From Baylisascaris procyonis (lineage: Eukaryota > Nematoda > Chromadorea > Rhabditida > Ascarididae), in contig JAZARR010000184.1 in NCBI GenBank assembly GCA_037389465.1, positions 1,240,001 to 1,304,000 of the forward strand: a stretch of 64,000 nt of DNA, given 5' to 3'. A model generated the notes under the pieces. The model was not told the origin of the DNA and searched no databases. It saw nothing but the letters and a program-made list of their open reading frames with translations. Position numbers and translations under genes: made by a program. Below are positions 12,301 to 20,830 of the stretch, in pieces (within the stretch, counting starts at the first letter, position 1; every line of letters starts with the position of its first letter).

Positions 12301-15272
12301 AAGAGTTGGATATATATTTCAGCTGCAACGTCCTGAAACAATTCAAGCGATGAGTAATCCAAGAGTTTTGGAAGCCATCCAACAAATTCAACGCGGTATG
12401 GAAACGTTGCGACGTGAAGCACCTCATCTACTTCCTGTCGGAATGCCACCGTAAGTTTTGGGTTTCAATCAAGGGGCAGGTTTTTGACATTAAGAGATGG
12501 CACTGCCTTCATTTGTAATAGCTTTTAGGTAGATAGTAATATACGACATTAGAAACATTAGAAATAGCGTTAGAAGGATAATATATGGGCGCAGCCATAA
12601 GGGAAATTTAGAAAGTTCGAAGGGAGTGCAGACAGTCGAAACAAAGGGAAAAGGTAGCGGAAAGAGTATGGCGATGCCATTGCCGATAAAGCGCTCACCT
12701 GTGTTCTCCTTGTGCCCAGGCTTGGAAAAAACAAAAAAGTTTATCTCTACATCTTTGGTAATAGGTGTCATTCAAGCACCAAGAACAGGAGACAGTTAGT
12801 GTTGACAAATGGAAGGGAGTGATGCTGATAGTGAAGCAATAGAGAAAAAGGCAGCTGTATGAGCTGTTGTGTCCTCCATCGCTTCATATTAAAGTAGTTA
12901 ACTGTTGGTGGATGAATTCAGATAGGTTTTAAATATAATAAATGGAATATTTCAGTATACCAACGGTGCAGACGACTGCCACTCCCTCAGCACCCTCGGC
13001 GACGACGTTCGTTGTTATTTTATTTCTTGATTGATTGTATGCTTTTAAGTTGGTAAATCATAGTGACGGGACATAGATCATTGTAATGCAAGTTCAGACA
13101 CCATTTTTAGTTTGTTTCGATCACATTTGCTTTTTTTTTTTTGAAATTGGGTTCATTTTTCTTGAGGTTTCACCGGTTTATTGATTTAACGTAAATTCCA
13201 AGCCCGTAGTATGGAATTTTTTTACCACTTTCTAAAAACTTTGTGCAAGTATTATTTCATAAATATGTAATCTTGCTTTTAAAAAAGCGGTGATAACCGC
13301 TGATGGACAACTCCGGAATTAGACTCCTTTAGGAATTCCTTTGCATAGTTAAGTATAATTAATTAAACACCGGTCGGTCGCTTATCTATAAAATATGCGA
13401 ATGCGCTTTAAGAGTGGATGAACTTGAATTAACCGTGCAATTGAGTTTGTAGAGGGATCTGAATCGTGCACCACCAACAGAAAATGCGATTTTTTTGGAC
13501 TCCAAGTTTACTTGCAAGGTATCAGTTATAAACTCATGAACAAACTTATGCACTGCAATGGTTGCAGAGGTGATGGCTTCAAGGGATGAGTGTGAACTTA
13601 ATAAATTCTGCTTTGCCGTTGTTTTTCCTCCTCCTTTCTTTCGTCTTCATTGACTTTCAAAATGTATTGCGATCCTGGCTGGAGATCGGCGGCGAGCGGT
13701 GAAAGGGCAGGGACATTTGTGGTTATCGCTATTTCTAAATAATTGAAAGAAATGTTGATTTGCAGCGAGTCATCGAACACGACAACCGGAACGCCAACTG
13801 CAGCGACCACCACGCCGAGTGCTGAACAAGCGATGATGATGCTGAGCCTGATCAGGCAGATGACTGGCGCTAATCTTGTAATTTTTACACTGTTTTGCTT
13901 TTCTCCTTATTTAATTGCGAACTTGCCTATCAATCAGTCATGCAAGCAAAGAAAGAGCAGAAAATGAGAGGGCATGAAGTTTTCTCTCTAGAAATTACAT
14001 TGAGTCGCCTAAACCTTCAAATTTGATACCACCGATATTTCTTGCTGAGAGGACTTGTCAAAATAAGAAAAAATATTTTGCACCTTCCCAGGTGACGTGC
14101 GTTATTTGTGAATACTGGTGTTCAGAATTCATCGCCATCCCCCGGCGGGTCCCGGTAATGTTGATTCACACATTTTGTCCCACGGGAACCCCTAAGGCAC
14201 GAGGCTTTTGCAGTTAAAAAATTTCCCACCCCGCATGGAATTTTCTGGAACCAAGTCTTCCCGCGGGGAACCCCTTGAGTTTGGTCACCTCTTTGAGAGA
14301 TGTAAAACGCTCCATATTGCCCTCGTAAATTGAAAAGATTCCCCGTTGAGTCACAGAACATTGAGAAACTGCATGAGGCAGCTTGTTGGATCGAGAGATT
14401 CTCAAAAGAAACGTGGTAAATACGTATTGTCAGAAAAACAGCAATTTATTGCAAAGGATGGTATTGGGATGCAACGGATACAGTCGAGAGACATAATGGG
14501 CTCAGCGAGACATCGATATTTTATAGAGACATTTACTTATATGCAACCAAAGAAAGCATCACAGTTTGATGTAGTTACAAGTTAAATGTCTGACTTGAAA
14601 AAAAAACCAGATCGTGCCAGACCTGTAGTCTTTTTTAAGTGCATCATTTCATTGGGAGGATGACCTAAGGCATGGAAACTTGCAAATGTAGCCATCATAT
14701 ACTGAGATAACGTCATGCGAAAAACATTTAAATTACAGACCCGTATCACATCTATTCTGCGCATAACATTATATTGCAGAAACTATGTGATATATGTTGA
14801 TTTGATAGGAATGATAGATGTAATGAGCCTCACAAAGAACGGCCCTCATTTCAACGTGATGTGAAAAGAAAACACCTATAGCTTATTAAGGAGCTGTCTG
14901 GGGTAACGCGAAATGGAGACCTGCATAAGCCACGTGGTGCCCAAAGAGAAACCCATCTCTGTCGAGGTTTCACAATGTGCTGCCTCATTCCCCCCCCCCC
15001 TCCTCTATACTTGCCTTCTATATCCTTCTGGTCTCGAAAAGATCTCGAATTTCTGAGCAATAGTCTTATATTCAGGCGGTATGCAATATACCACTAATCA
15101 CAACAGTGAAGAACAACCATAAGAACAATGTTTGATCATTATGAGAAAAAGAGCATTTAGCGAGAACATCACAAATCTTTAAATATACTCTGGTAGACTC
15201 TGATTCTCCCATGATCTCGGACTTGTTCTACATCTCAGGGCATCCATATTTTCATAAACTATGCTGCAATGT

Positions 15273-15328
<56 letters not shown>

Positions 15329-15392
15329 TTTGAAGTTCAGTGCCGGCTGTTATTGGGCATTAGACTATTTACTGTATCTTTTTATAAACAGT

Positions 15393-15472
<80 letters not shown>

Positions 15473-17816
15473 CCTTTCGAGAAGCGCATTGATAGCGAAT
15501 ATATTTTTAAGTAATTGTGTTCGTTATGGGTGCAATGGCACAAATAGGTTTTTGCAAGCAATGCACATTAGATTAGATTAGCTGAAATCAGTGTTATTTC
15601 TTTTCAATTATCTTCTCAAATTACAACGAGAAACGATGTGCAGTTGTGAATACATGTTTTGAAAAGAGTGTGAGAATTGAGGAGAGATGGGATGGGTGCA
15701 AAAAAGAGAGTCCGGAAAAGAAGGAGAATCAGTGTGTATAGAGAAATGACTCAGCGAACGAGCGATTGCCGAGCGGTCTTGAGCACAAGGGAATTCTATA
15801 GCGGGGAAATCAGGATTGGTTTTAGGATGAAAGGACCGGCTAAAAGATGGAACTTAGACACTTAAGGCAATTCACTATGAGTTTGTAAGGTCTGATGGAG
15901 TGGTAATGAAGCTGAATAATAGATAGTAAGGGCACTTAAGCAGAATTCTTTTGCTTTGGAATCTAAGGCAGATAGAGAGTAAAACAACGAAAAATTTCTT
16001 GCTGATAGAGAGGAAGCAGTGCCTTTTCCGGGTTAAAGAAAGGAATAGGTGGAGAAGCAGAAAAAATCTTAATTTCGGAAAATAAGGACAAATGTTGCCA
16101 CAGCATGGCATCAATCACTACCGCAGAGTTGTTATGTAATCCGAAGAAGAATTTAAAGAATAGTACCAGTTATGAGTTTAGCCGAAATATGCAAAAATCT
16201 CTTATTGGTCATTAACTTCTTACTACATGATTTCGATTGTACGTACTCTACTATAAATTTAAGTGTTTAGTTACGGGGTGTGAAGTTTATTGCTCTCCAT
16301 ACTATTACTTCTATGAATATATGCATATGATCTTTAATGCAGTAAGAAGACCACCAAAGTTGTTGCTGTTAGTGGGCTGCTGCAGTTATTACGAGAGTTG
16401 AGAATCTTTCTTGTTCGCGTGTTTTTACTATTGGCTCATTCATCATTGGGGGGTTAATCCATGCATAGAGATTGCTTGCCGCTCGGTGGTTAACCTTTAG
16501 CCTTAGTGCTTCACGAGCGGTCATGCGTGCGGCGACACGATTATATTAACTCGTAAGCATTTAAGTCTTGCGGTGTTTTAGGGTGCAAATATATTATGAA
16601 GAAATGGGCGTGATTCAGGGATGGATTACTGTAATGGGGAATTTTGAAATCTATTATGGTTGTTGTGGTTAAATCGCACTTCGAAAACATTCACATGGCT
16701 GATTTTTGCTTACCTATAAACTGCAGTAAGAATAGCGAAAATATAGTGGGATATTGTTGTGATTTAATTGGGTTTAAAGAGGTTGCAAGAGGAATATCGC
16801 TTCGGATTGTAGCTATTACTATATTGAGTTCTTGTTTCCATTCTCGCCCTTCACTATTTCAGCTCTTTTACACTATCTCAGTGAAGCACATGACATCGGT
16901 CTGTATTTATGATCTTTCACTATGAAACTCTGTGTTTTTTGGGAATGTCCCGCAATAAGGGGAGGAGAGGTGCTGAAAAATATTTCAATCTGATTTTCTA
17001 ATCAAATCTCCTTGACTTTTTTTTGAACAAGGTTTGTATTTGATAAACCATCCAAGACTAGTGTTGTAGGTTGATGGCTAAAAAGTTGAGAAGATATTAA
17101 GTTCCCATCTTGGTGGGGAGAACTGACAAATTTTTATGTGTGATGTTGATGTGACATTACGGTATGGGTGCTTGCAGGGTGGTACAAGTGGCGCTCCAAC
17201 ACAACCACCAGAGGAACGCTTTCGCAGCCAGTTGGAACAACTGACAAGTATGGGTTTTAGTAACCAGGAAGCGAATATTCAAGGTTAGCCTTTTTCGAAA
17301 CTCGCTTCTAACTTTTCTAACAGACTTCCGAAAAATGTCAGCAATTTTTCGAGGGTTTTTCATAATAAAGGAAATTATTCGGTACTTTTGCTAACGCGTC
17401 CTGAAAGAAGCCACCTTTTCCTTATTTTTTAAATTATTTCAAGTTTGGTAATATGCATCCTCGCTGTGATGTAAATACCTCGGAGGTCACTTTTTTCGTA
17501 TAGTTAGCAGTTTTATCTTAGATAAGTGGGGTATGAGGTGAGCATCATTGTTGGCGCATTTCTTTGTTCGAATTCCGTCGAAATCTTGCGTAGAGTCGAT
17601 TACGTGATTGAGTTGAGGTAAGTTTGTGATATTTAAATTAGCTAAAGGAAGGTAGGCGGAGGGTACGAAGGTATGAAATGCATAGCCAAGAAGGGGGGGG
17701 GGGTGGAAGCCGTTTTACTCACTATGATTGATGAATATTTTGCAGCATTGTTGGCGACATTCGGTGATGTAAATGCAGCCATTGATCGACTATTAAGCGG
17801 TACTGGCCAACAATGA
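2209..17816 (+). CDS. ubql-1: Ubiquilin, complete 15-exon gene
   Basis: Ubiquilins shuttle ubiquitinated or aggregation-prone clients to the proteasome and act in ERAD in cytosol and nucleus. Exons seen: 2209-2319, 3204-3306, 4528-4577, 5989-6039, 6623-6820, 7032-7160, 8114-8243 (or from 8090), 8721-8864, 10577-10716, 10998-11081, 12323-12450, 12956-13006, 13766-13877, 17178-17283, 17746-17816. All introns are GT-AG and phases close without a stop, giving 535 aa. Domains: UBL about 14-86 with the ubiquitin-like patch LIFSGK (55-60); Ser/Ala linker 89-105; STI1 pair about 130-214; IPGG and VQEPLL blocks; [15 protein letters not shown]; second STI1 region about 306-412; Thr/Ala linker 423-465; UBA about 490-533 with MGF at 502-504. 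An in-frame TGA at 2197-2199, nine bases before the ATG, fixes the start unless an upstream exon exists. The symbol is the C. elegans name, used by homology. Length is close to other ubiquilins. No frameshift or missing domain was seen. Confidence 0.95.
3204..3306 (+). CDS. ubql-1: Ubiquilin exon 2 (UBL core)
   Basis: Acceptor TTATTTTCAG, donor GTGAGT, ends in phase 1 (CAT T). It encodes the UBL helix and the strand carrying LIFSGK, the equivalent of the ubiquitin Ile44 patch that binds proteasome receptors, then [11 protein letters not shown] long CT microsatellite begins about 25 bases after the donor. Confidence 0.94.
3307..4527 (+). other. Ubiquilin intron 2
   Basis: 1221 bases. Apart from the CT microsatellite, only short open frames that shadow the microsatellite are present. 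No independent gene is seen. Confidence 0.7.
3330..3358 (+). repeat. (CT)n microsatellite in intron 2
   Basis: About 14 CT units, preceded by T8, start roughly 25 bases inside intron 2 just after the exon 2 donor. A pyrimidine tract here could bind splicing factors of the PTB type. Confidence 0.9.
4528..4577 (+). CDS. ubql-1: Ubiquilin exon 3 (UBL, last strand)
   Basis: A 50-base exon with acceptor TTGCTTTCAG. Joined to the T left by exon 2 it reads [17 protein letters not shown], the conserved final UBL strand. The donor is GTTCGT, one of several GTT donors in this gene. Confidence 0.93.
4578..5988 (+). other. Ubiquilin intron 3, with a spaced direct repeat and G run
   Basis: 1411 bases. 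It holds a 15-base direct repeat (5481-5495 and 5527-5541, CTGTACTTCCAACCA) with a weaker related copy near 5418, and an interrupted G17 run (5613-5630). The open frames across 5401-5752 look like by-products of this locally GC-richer patch. Confidence 0.65.
5613..5630 (+). repeat. Poly-G tract, G6-C-G11
   Basis: Eighteen bases with one C, in intron 3. One of a set of G runs of 11 bases or more clustered in and before the ubiquilin gene. Confidence 0.9.
5989..6039 (+). CDS. ubql-1: Ubiquilin exon 4 (Ser/Ala linker)
   Basis: A 51-base, phase 0-0 exon between TATTTTTCAG and donor GTAACT. It encodes 17 residues dominated by Ser, Ala, Thr and Pro, the flexible linker that follows the UBL in ubiquilins. 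Because it is phase-neutral, it could be skipped without shifting the frame. Confidence 0.85.
6623..6820 (+). CDS. ubql-1: Ubiquilin exon 5 (STI1, first part)
   Basis: 66 codons, phase 0-0, donor GTATAT. The acceptor TTTTTTTTGGATTGAAG ends in GAAG instead of the usual TTTCAG, but it gives the expected TNPLASMMG opening. Met-rich STI1 helices follow: [30 protein letters not shown] and [12 protein letters not shown]1 regions bind hydrophobic transmembrane or misfolded clients. Confidence 0.94.
7032..7160 (+). CDS. ubql-1: Ubiquilin exon 6 (STI1, second part)
   Basis: 43 codons, phase 0-0, acceptor TTATTGCAG, donor GTATCA. It encodes [17 protein letters not shown] and [17 protein letters not shown], among the best-conserved ubiquilin blocks. 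It follows the shortest intron of the gene (211 bases). Confidence 0.95.
8114..8243 (+). CDS. ubql-1: Ubiquilin exon 7 (GIPGG to NPFASLV)
   Basis: It encodes [25 protein letters not shown] in two conserved blocks, then SNPFASLV, and ends in phase 1 with donor GTTAGT. Two in-frame acceptors compete. TTGAAG at 8113 joins NLQ directly to GIPGG, as in other ubiquilins. TATCTAG at 8089 adds eight residues (ENVIKYLK). The start at 8114 is preferred by homology; 8090 has an equally plausible splice signal. Confidence 0.8.
8721..8864 (+). CDS. ubql-1: Ubiquilin exon 8 (EALPNPWG and linker)
   Basis: Acceptor GTAATTCCAG, donor GTAATG, phase 1 at both ends. It encodes the conserved EALPNPWG block followed by a Gly/Ser/Thr/Ala/Asn linker to the second STI1 region. 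The linker is low in complexity, as expected for the disordered middle of ubiquilins. Confidence 0.92.
8865..10576 (+). other. Ubiquilin intron 8, purine-rich
   Basis: 1712 bases with several G-rich blocks (about 9034-9098) and a G11 run (9550-9560). No exon with matching phase or ubiquilin-like content is seen. Open frames at 8988-9224 and 9221-9457 have no recognisable motif. Confidence 0.65.
9550..9560 (+). repeat. Poly-G tract, G11
   Basis: Uninterrupted G11 in intron 8, flanked by AG-rich sequence. Confidence 0.9.
10577..10716 (+). CDS. ubql-1: Ubiquilin exon 9 (second STI1 region)
   Basis: It starts in phase 1 after TTTCAG and ends in phase 0 with donor GTTTCC. It encodes [19 protein letters not shown] and [13 protein letters not shown], the first helices of the second STI1 region. 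It follows a 1.7-kb intron. Confidence 0.93.
10998..11081 (+). CDS. ubql-1: Ubiquilin exon 10 (second STI1 region)
   Basis: 28 codons, phase 0-0, acceptor TTGTTGTAG, donor GTTAGT. It reads [16 protein letters not shown] then MPQLISL, the Asn-Pro helix boundaries of the STI1 fold. Confidence 0.92.
11082..12322 (+). other. Ubiquilin intron 10, nothing recognised
   Basis: 1241 bases, AT-rich, with no repeat or gene that can be supported. Confidence 0.6.
12323..12450 (+). CDS. ubql-1: Ubiquilin exon 11 (end of second STI1 region)
   Basis: It starts in phase 0 after ATATTTCAG and ends in phase 2 with the consensus donor GTAAGT. It encodes [19 protein letters not shown] and [12 protein letters not shown], a strongly conserved ubiquilin stretch (NPRVLEAI...QIQ...LRREAP). 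Confidence 0.94.
12956..13006 (+). CDS. ubql-1: Ubiquilin exon 12 (Thr/Pro linker)
   Basis: A 51-base exon, phase 2-2, between ATATTTCAG and donor GTTCGT. It encodes a Pro/Thr/Ser/Ala linker ([16 protein letters not shown]). It has no family motif. It is accepted because both signals and the phase fit its neighbours. It could be skipped without a frameshift. Confidence 0.8.
13766..13877 (+). CDS. ubql-1: Ubiquilin exon 13 (Thr-rich linker)
   Basis: Acceptor GATTTGCAG, phase 2 in and phase 0 out, donor GTAATT. It encodes a Thr/Ala-rich linker and then [19 protein letters not shown], a short Met-rich helix before the UBA. It is followed by the longest intron of the gene. Confidence 0.88.
14990..15000 (-). 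repeat. Poly-C tract, C11
   Basis: The only long run of the set with C on the coding strand, in intron 13 and followed by a pyrimidine stretch. Confidence 0.9.
15277..15326. repeat. (TA)n microsatellite, first of a pair
   Basis: About 25 TA units in intron 13, followed by T-rich sequence. It is only about 70 bases from a second TA array. Confidence 0.95.
15399..15467. repeat. (AT)n microsatellite, second of a pair
   Basis: About 34 AT units, the longest TA array in the window. It is self-complementary and able to extrude a cruciform or fold in RNA. Confidence 0.95.
17178..17283 (+). CDS. ubql-1: Ubiquilin exon 14 (UBA, helices 1-2)
   Basis: Acceptor CTTGCAG, donor GTTAGC, ends in phase 1. 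It encodes [18 protein letters not shown] then [11 protein letters not shown] (502-504) is the ubiquitin-binding loop of the UBA domain. Confidence 0.95.
17693..17703 (+). repeat. Poly-G tract, G11, near the last acceptor
   Basis: G11 in intron 14, 42 bases upstream of exon 15. It lies where a branch region and pyrimidine tract are expected, so it could affect use of the last exon. Confidence 0.9.
17746..17816 (+). CDS. ubql-1: Ubiquilin exon 15 (UBA end and stop)
   Basis: Acceptor ATTTTGCAG. It encodes [19 protein letters not shown] (the third UBA helix, with the usual GDVNAA..RLL) and stops at TGA 17814-17816, four residues after Ser-Gly, as expected for a ubiquilin C-terminus. Confidence 0.95.
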
Positions 17817-20100
17817 TTACGTTTGATGCGATTCTATGGCAAGCGGTATTGTATCCCAATTTTTGGAAGTTGCGTTTTCCTTCCTTTTCTTATCCTTATA
17901 TTCCTCTGTCGACGCATGTTTTTTTGACGAGAGGAGGGTGGGTGGAAGGTGATGAAGTAGTTGTGGAGGAGGGACACGAGGAATGATACGATTTTTCTGT
18001 AGTCATCTTTAGTTACGTCTTGCCTTTACATATATGGAAGTCTTTTTTAAATTCTTTGCTTAAAAACTGATATTCGGCGAAAAACAATTAAGGTGATTGC
18101 CTTTTGTGGTTTGTTTTATTATTGATAATCATATTAAGGTCCTGATTAACAAAATAGGGGAGATTAAGCTCAGAAGCTTTTTTAATGAAGAAGAGGAGGT
18201 TAGGCTATATATGTTAAGTTTTCTAGCTTGAGGCTTTATAATTTTTCTGCGTTGAAAGTTTTGAGGACGAATTTTTTGAAAGAAATCACCAGAAATTTGG
18301 TTTCTAAAAAATATTTTTCGGTATCACTTAAAGCGGTTTTATTTTATTTTTTTGAGACATGGAGGGAGGTGGTATAGGTGATAAAAGATTGGCCATAAGC
18401 TAGTAAGTTTTTTATCGATTCCTTCAAAAATAGACTTTGGATTGTTTTCAGGAGCACATTGAAAATATTTCTGTGTTATATGACGCATTTCAAAAAGTCG
18501 ACATTGCCTTTTCTTGCGATCGCTTGCCATATCTCTTCATCTTCTCTTATGTTCTGCTCTCTTCTCTTCAATTTCTTAGGCATGTTACGTTCTATCTCTC
18601 CTCTCTGTCTTGTAGTTTTATGTACCGTGTTGGTGATTGGAGGGAGGGGATGTGAAGTGCTTAGTTTTGAGGGCAAATTGGTGCGAATGGAGAGGTCTTA
18701 TTTCAATAGAATTGTGCACTTGGGATTTTAGCTCATTTTTCGTCAGCAGTAAGGAATGTTCACTGAATTATTTGCTTTAATTCCTCGATAGCATTGTTTA
18801 TTTGCCTTGATTTCAATTGGTTTAGTGACTAAATTATTATATCTTTGAATTTCTGCTTTCCCTTTTCTCTCGTTTCTCGCGCGTTTGCCCTCCCGTTTCT
18901 GTCCTTCCCCTCCCCCACCCAACCAAATAAGTACATATTCCGGCCGTATACTTTTCAGATATCGTCGAGGAGTTTTGAGGGTTGGGAGTTTTTGTGTATG
19001 TTGTTATAAAAGCATTCGATAATTCGACTCGTACCATATGCAAATGCGGGAAGGTTTGATTGAGTTTAGTGAATTTATGAAAGTGCGTTGATGTGCAAAC
19101 ATGGTGGTGTTGTGATGAGTTTTGTGCTGTTGCTGTCAGCAGATTTTAATTGAGGTTATGTGGACATGATTTTTCATTTTATTTATTGTTGTGGAATGCT
19201 GTGTGTGCTTTTGTATTGCATGGCTGTCGCAGATCAAAGATCATTGGAAACTCTGTTCTCCTTCCCTCTCCTCACCGCACAATATAGCCCGTTTCAGATT
19301 TGGATGATGATAAAGATGCGGGATACTTTAGTAAATGCGATTGCCACTAGCTTCTGCAATTCCATGTTTTCTTAATGTTCCTATCGAGCAACAGTGCTTT
19401 GTTGGGCTTTTATTGTGCTATTTACTGTAATAGTGTTACTCTCATACAGCCTTCATTAGTGATAAAGGAATGCGCGATTGTGATTTTTTTGTTTTGATTT
19501 TTAATTGTCACTATGATTGGGCGGGAGAAAGCAGTGCTTATATTGCAAGTTGTATGTGATGTAGAGAGCTGCTACTTTTTAAAATTGTATTGGCTTAAAG
19601 AGCAATTTTGAGTATTGGAATTGACCTCTTGAAATTTTGTTATTCCTCCCCGTTTTCATTAAAGAGCCCGATTTGAAGTATTCAGGGCATCGGACATTTG
19701 CTTCATTTCGAGGCTGACATGAGAAAGAGGATGGTGCAGGTTCCGACCTGATGAGAAAGAGATAAATGAAGGAGGAATTGGATGGGCAATGAAGGGAGCG
19801 AGTAGAGATAAGTTTATTTTTATGCTTGTGATCCTAGTAAAAGAGGGTGTTATCTAGAATTATGTTGGACCCTTTCTTGATTGCTTGATCGGTGATAATT
19901 ATACGATTCCTTTACTAATGTAAATTCTTTTCAATAAATTGACGTTCGGCAATGCAACATTGTTTTGCATTTTGATTTTAAAAGAGCGGCAACGATTGCA
20001 TTGTGCTCGGTTGTGGAAGGTGTGCTTTTCACTAAACTTTCCTTTGGAAGGCTCATATTTGAAAATTATGGCTTTCATTTTTTTCTTTAATTTCTCCATC
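17817..20100 (+). other. 3' flank of ubiquilin
   Basis: No recognisable gene. The first perfect AATAAA after the stop is at 19933-19938, so the 3' end is either far downstream or uses a variant signal. The G-over-C and T-rich character of the introns continues to about 19.9 kb, which would fit transcription up to there. Confidence 0.45.
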
Positions 20101-20149
20101 ATCACATCTTAAAGTTCGTTATTAACATTTATGGTCACCTGGAAACAGC

Positions 20150-20830
20150 CATTCCATGCAGTCATGGTTTTACAAGCATAAAATGATTTGTACAACTTGG
20201 TGGGAAACGTTTAGAGGGAACTTCAAGTCGCATGGGAACCCATGGGTTCTGAGGAACAAGGAGGGGGGAATAGTTGTGTCTGAGGCCGCCGCAATCCGAC
20301 CACGAATGAGGAGATATGGCCATGCAAACTTCGACGCTAGAGCCAGGCAGGTCAGGGCCGCGCGGGTCGCCGAGTTAGGGTCAGCTTTCGGATAACTTCG
20401 CTTCTCATACTGGCCTACCTTTCGGATGAATGAGTGAGGCCGAACTATCTTCTTGGATGTGGCAGCGCCAGGCGCTCAAAAGTTTTCGATGATCATGGTG
20501 GCGATTCATGAAGCAGCACTAAGAGACTTTTTAAAGGTTATGTGTTTTTGCATGTATTTCGGTCGGCGTATATATAAGAAAACGCCTTTAACGGCACTAT
20601 TGTCTAGTCAAAAAAGATTACAGTTCACATGGCGCAAATGGTATTTCTCGAAGGGCGGGAAGGGAACTTTTCAAAACGAGTTTATGCAGAAATTTCCCAT
20701 GGGTTCCGAAGGCTCCGATCGCAAAGAAAATCACCCAATAGTCGGCCGCACCAAACACAAAATCTCTAAATTGGAAAGATTGGAAGATGGTATAACCGAT
20801 CCCTGAGGGGTGCATCAATTCCTTCACCTT
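20150..20830. other. GC-richer island, product not recognised
   Basis: A sharp compositional change from the AT-rich surroundings. It includes a 14-bp palindrome GAACCCATGGGTTC (20236-20249), a related CCCATGGGTTCC at about 20697-20708, and a GC-dense core at about 20330-20385. Open frames of 79 aa and 117 aa on + match no family known to me. It may be a decayed mobile element or a non-coding RNA locus. Confidence 0.35.

Larger units (their letters stand above)
13878..17177 (+). other. Ubiquilin intron 13, longest intron with inserted repeats
   Basis: 3300 bases between the linker and the UBA exons. It holds a GC-richer block with CCCGCGGGG and CCCACGGG palindromic cores (about 14085-14345), a C11 run (14990-15000), two TA microsatellites, and a tRNA-Leu/Ser-like A-box fragment (15766-15778). 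The mix suggests the intron grew by insertions. No exon-like segment was found. Confidence 0.7.

Noticed and set aside
15261..15581. Open frames of about 80-106 codons across the TA arrays
   Set aside because: Products are Tyr-Ile runs created by the microsatellites.
15766..15778. TTGCCGAGCGGTC, like the D-arm of a Leu or Ser tRNA
   Set aside because: No B box follows and no cloverleaf can be drawn.
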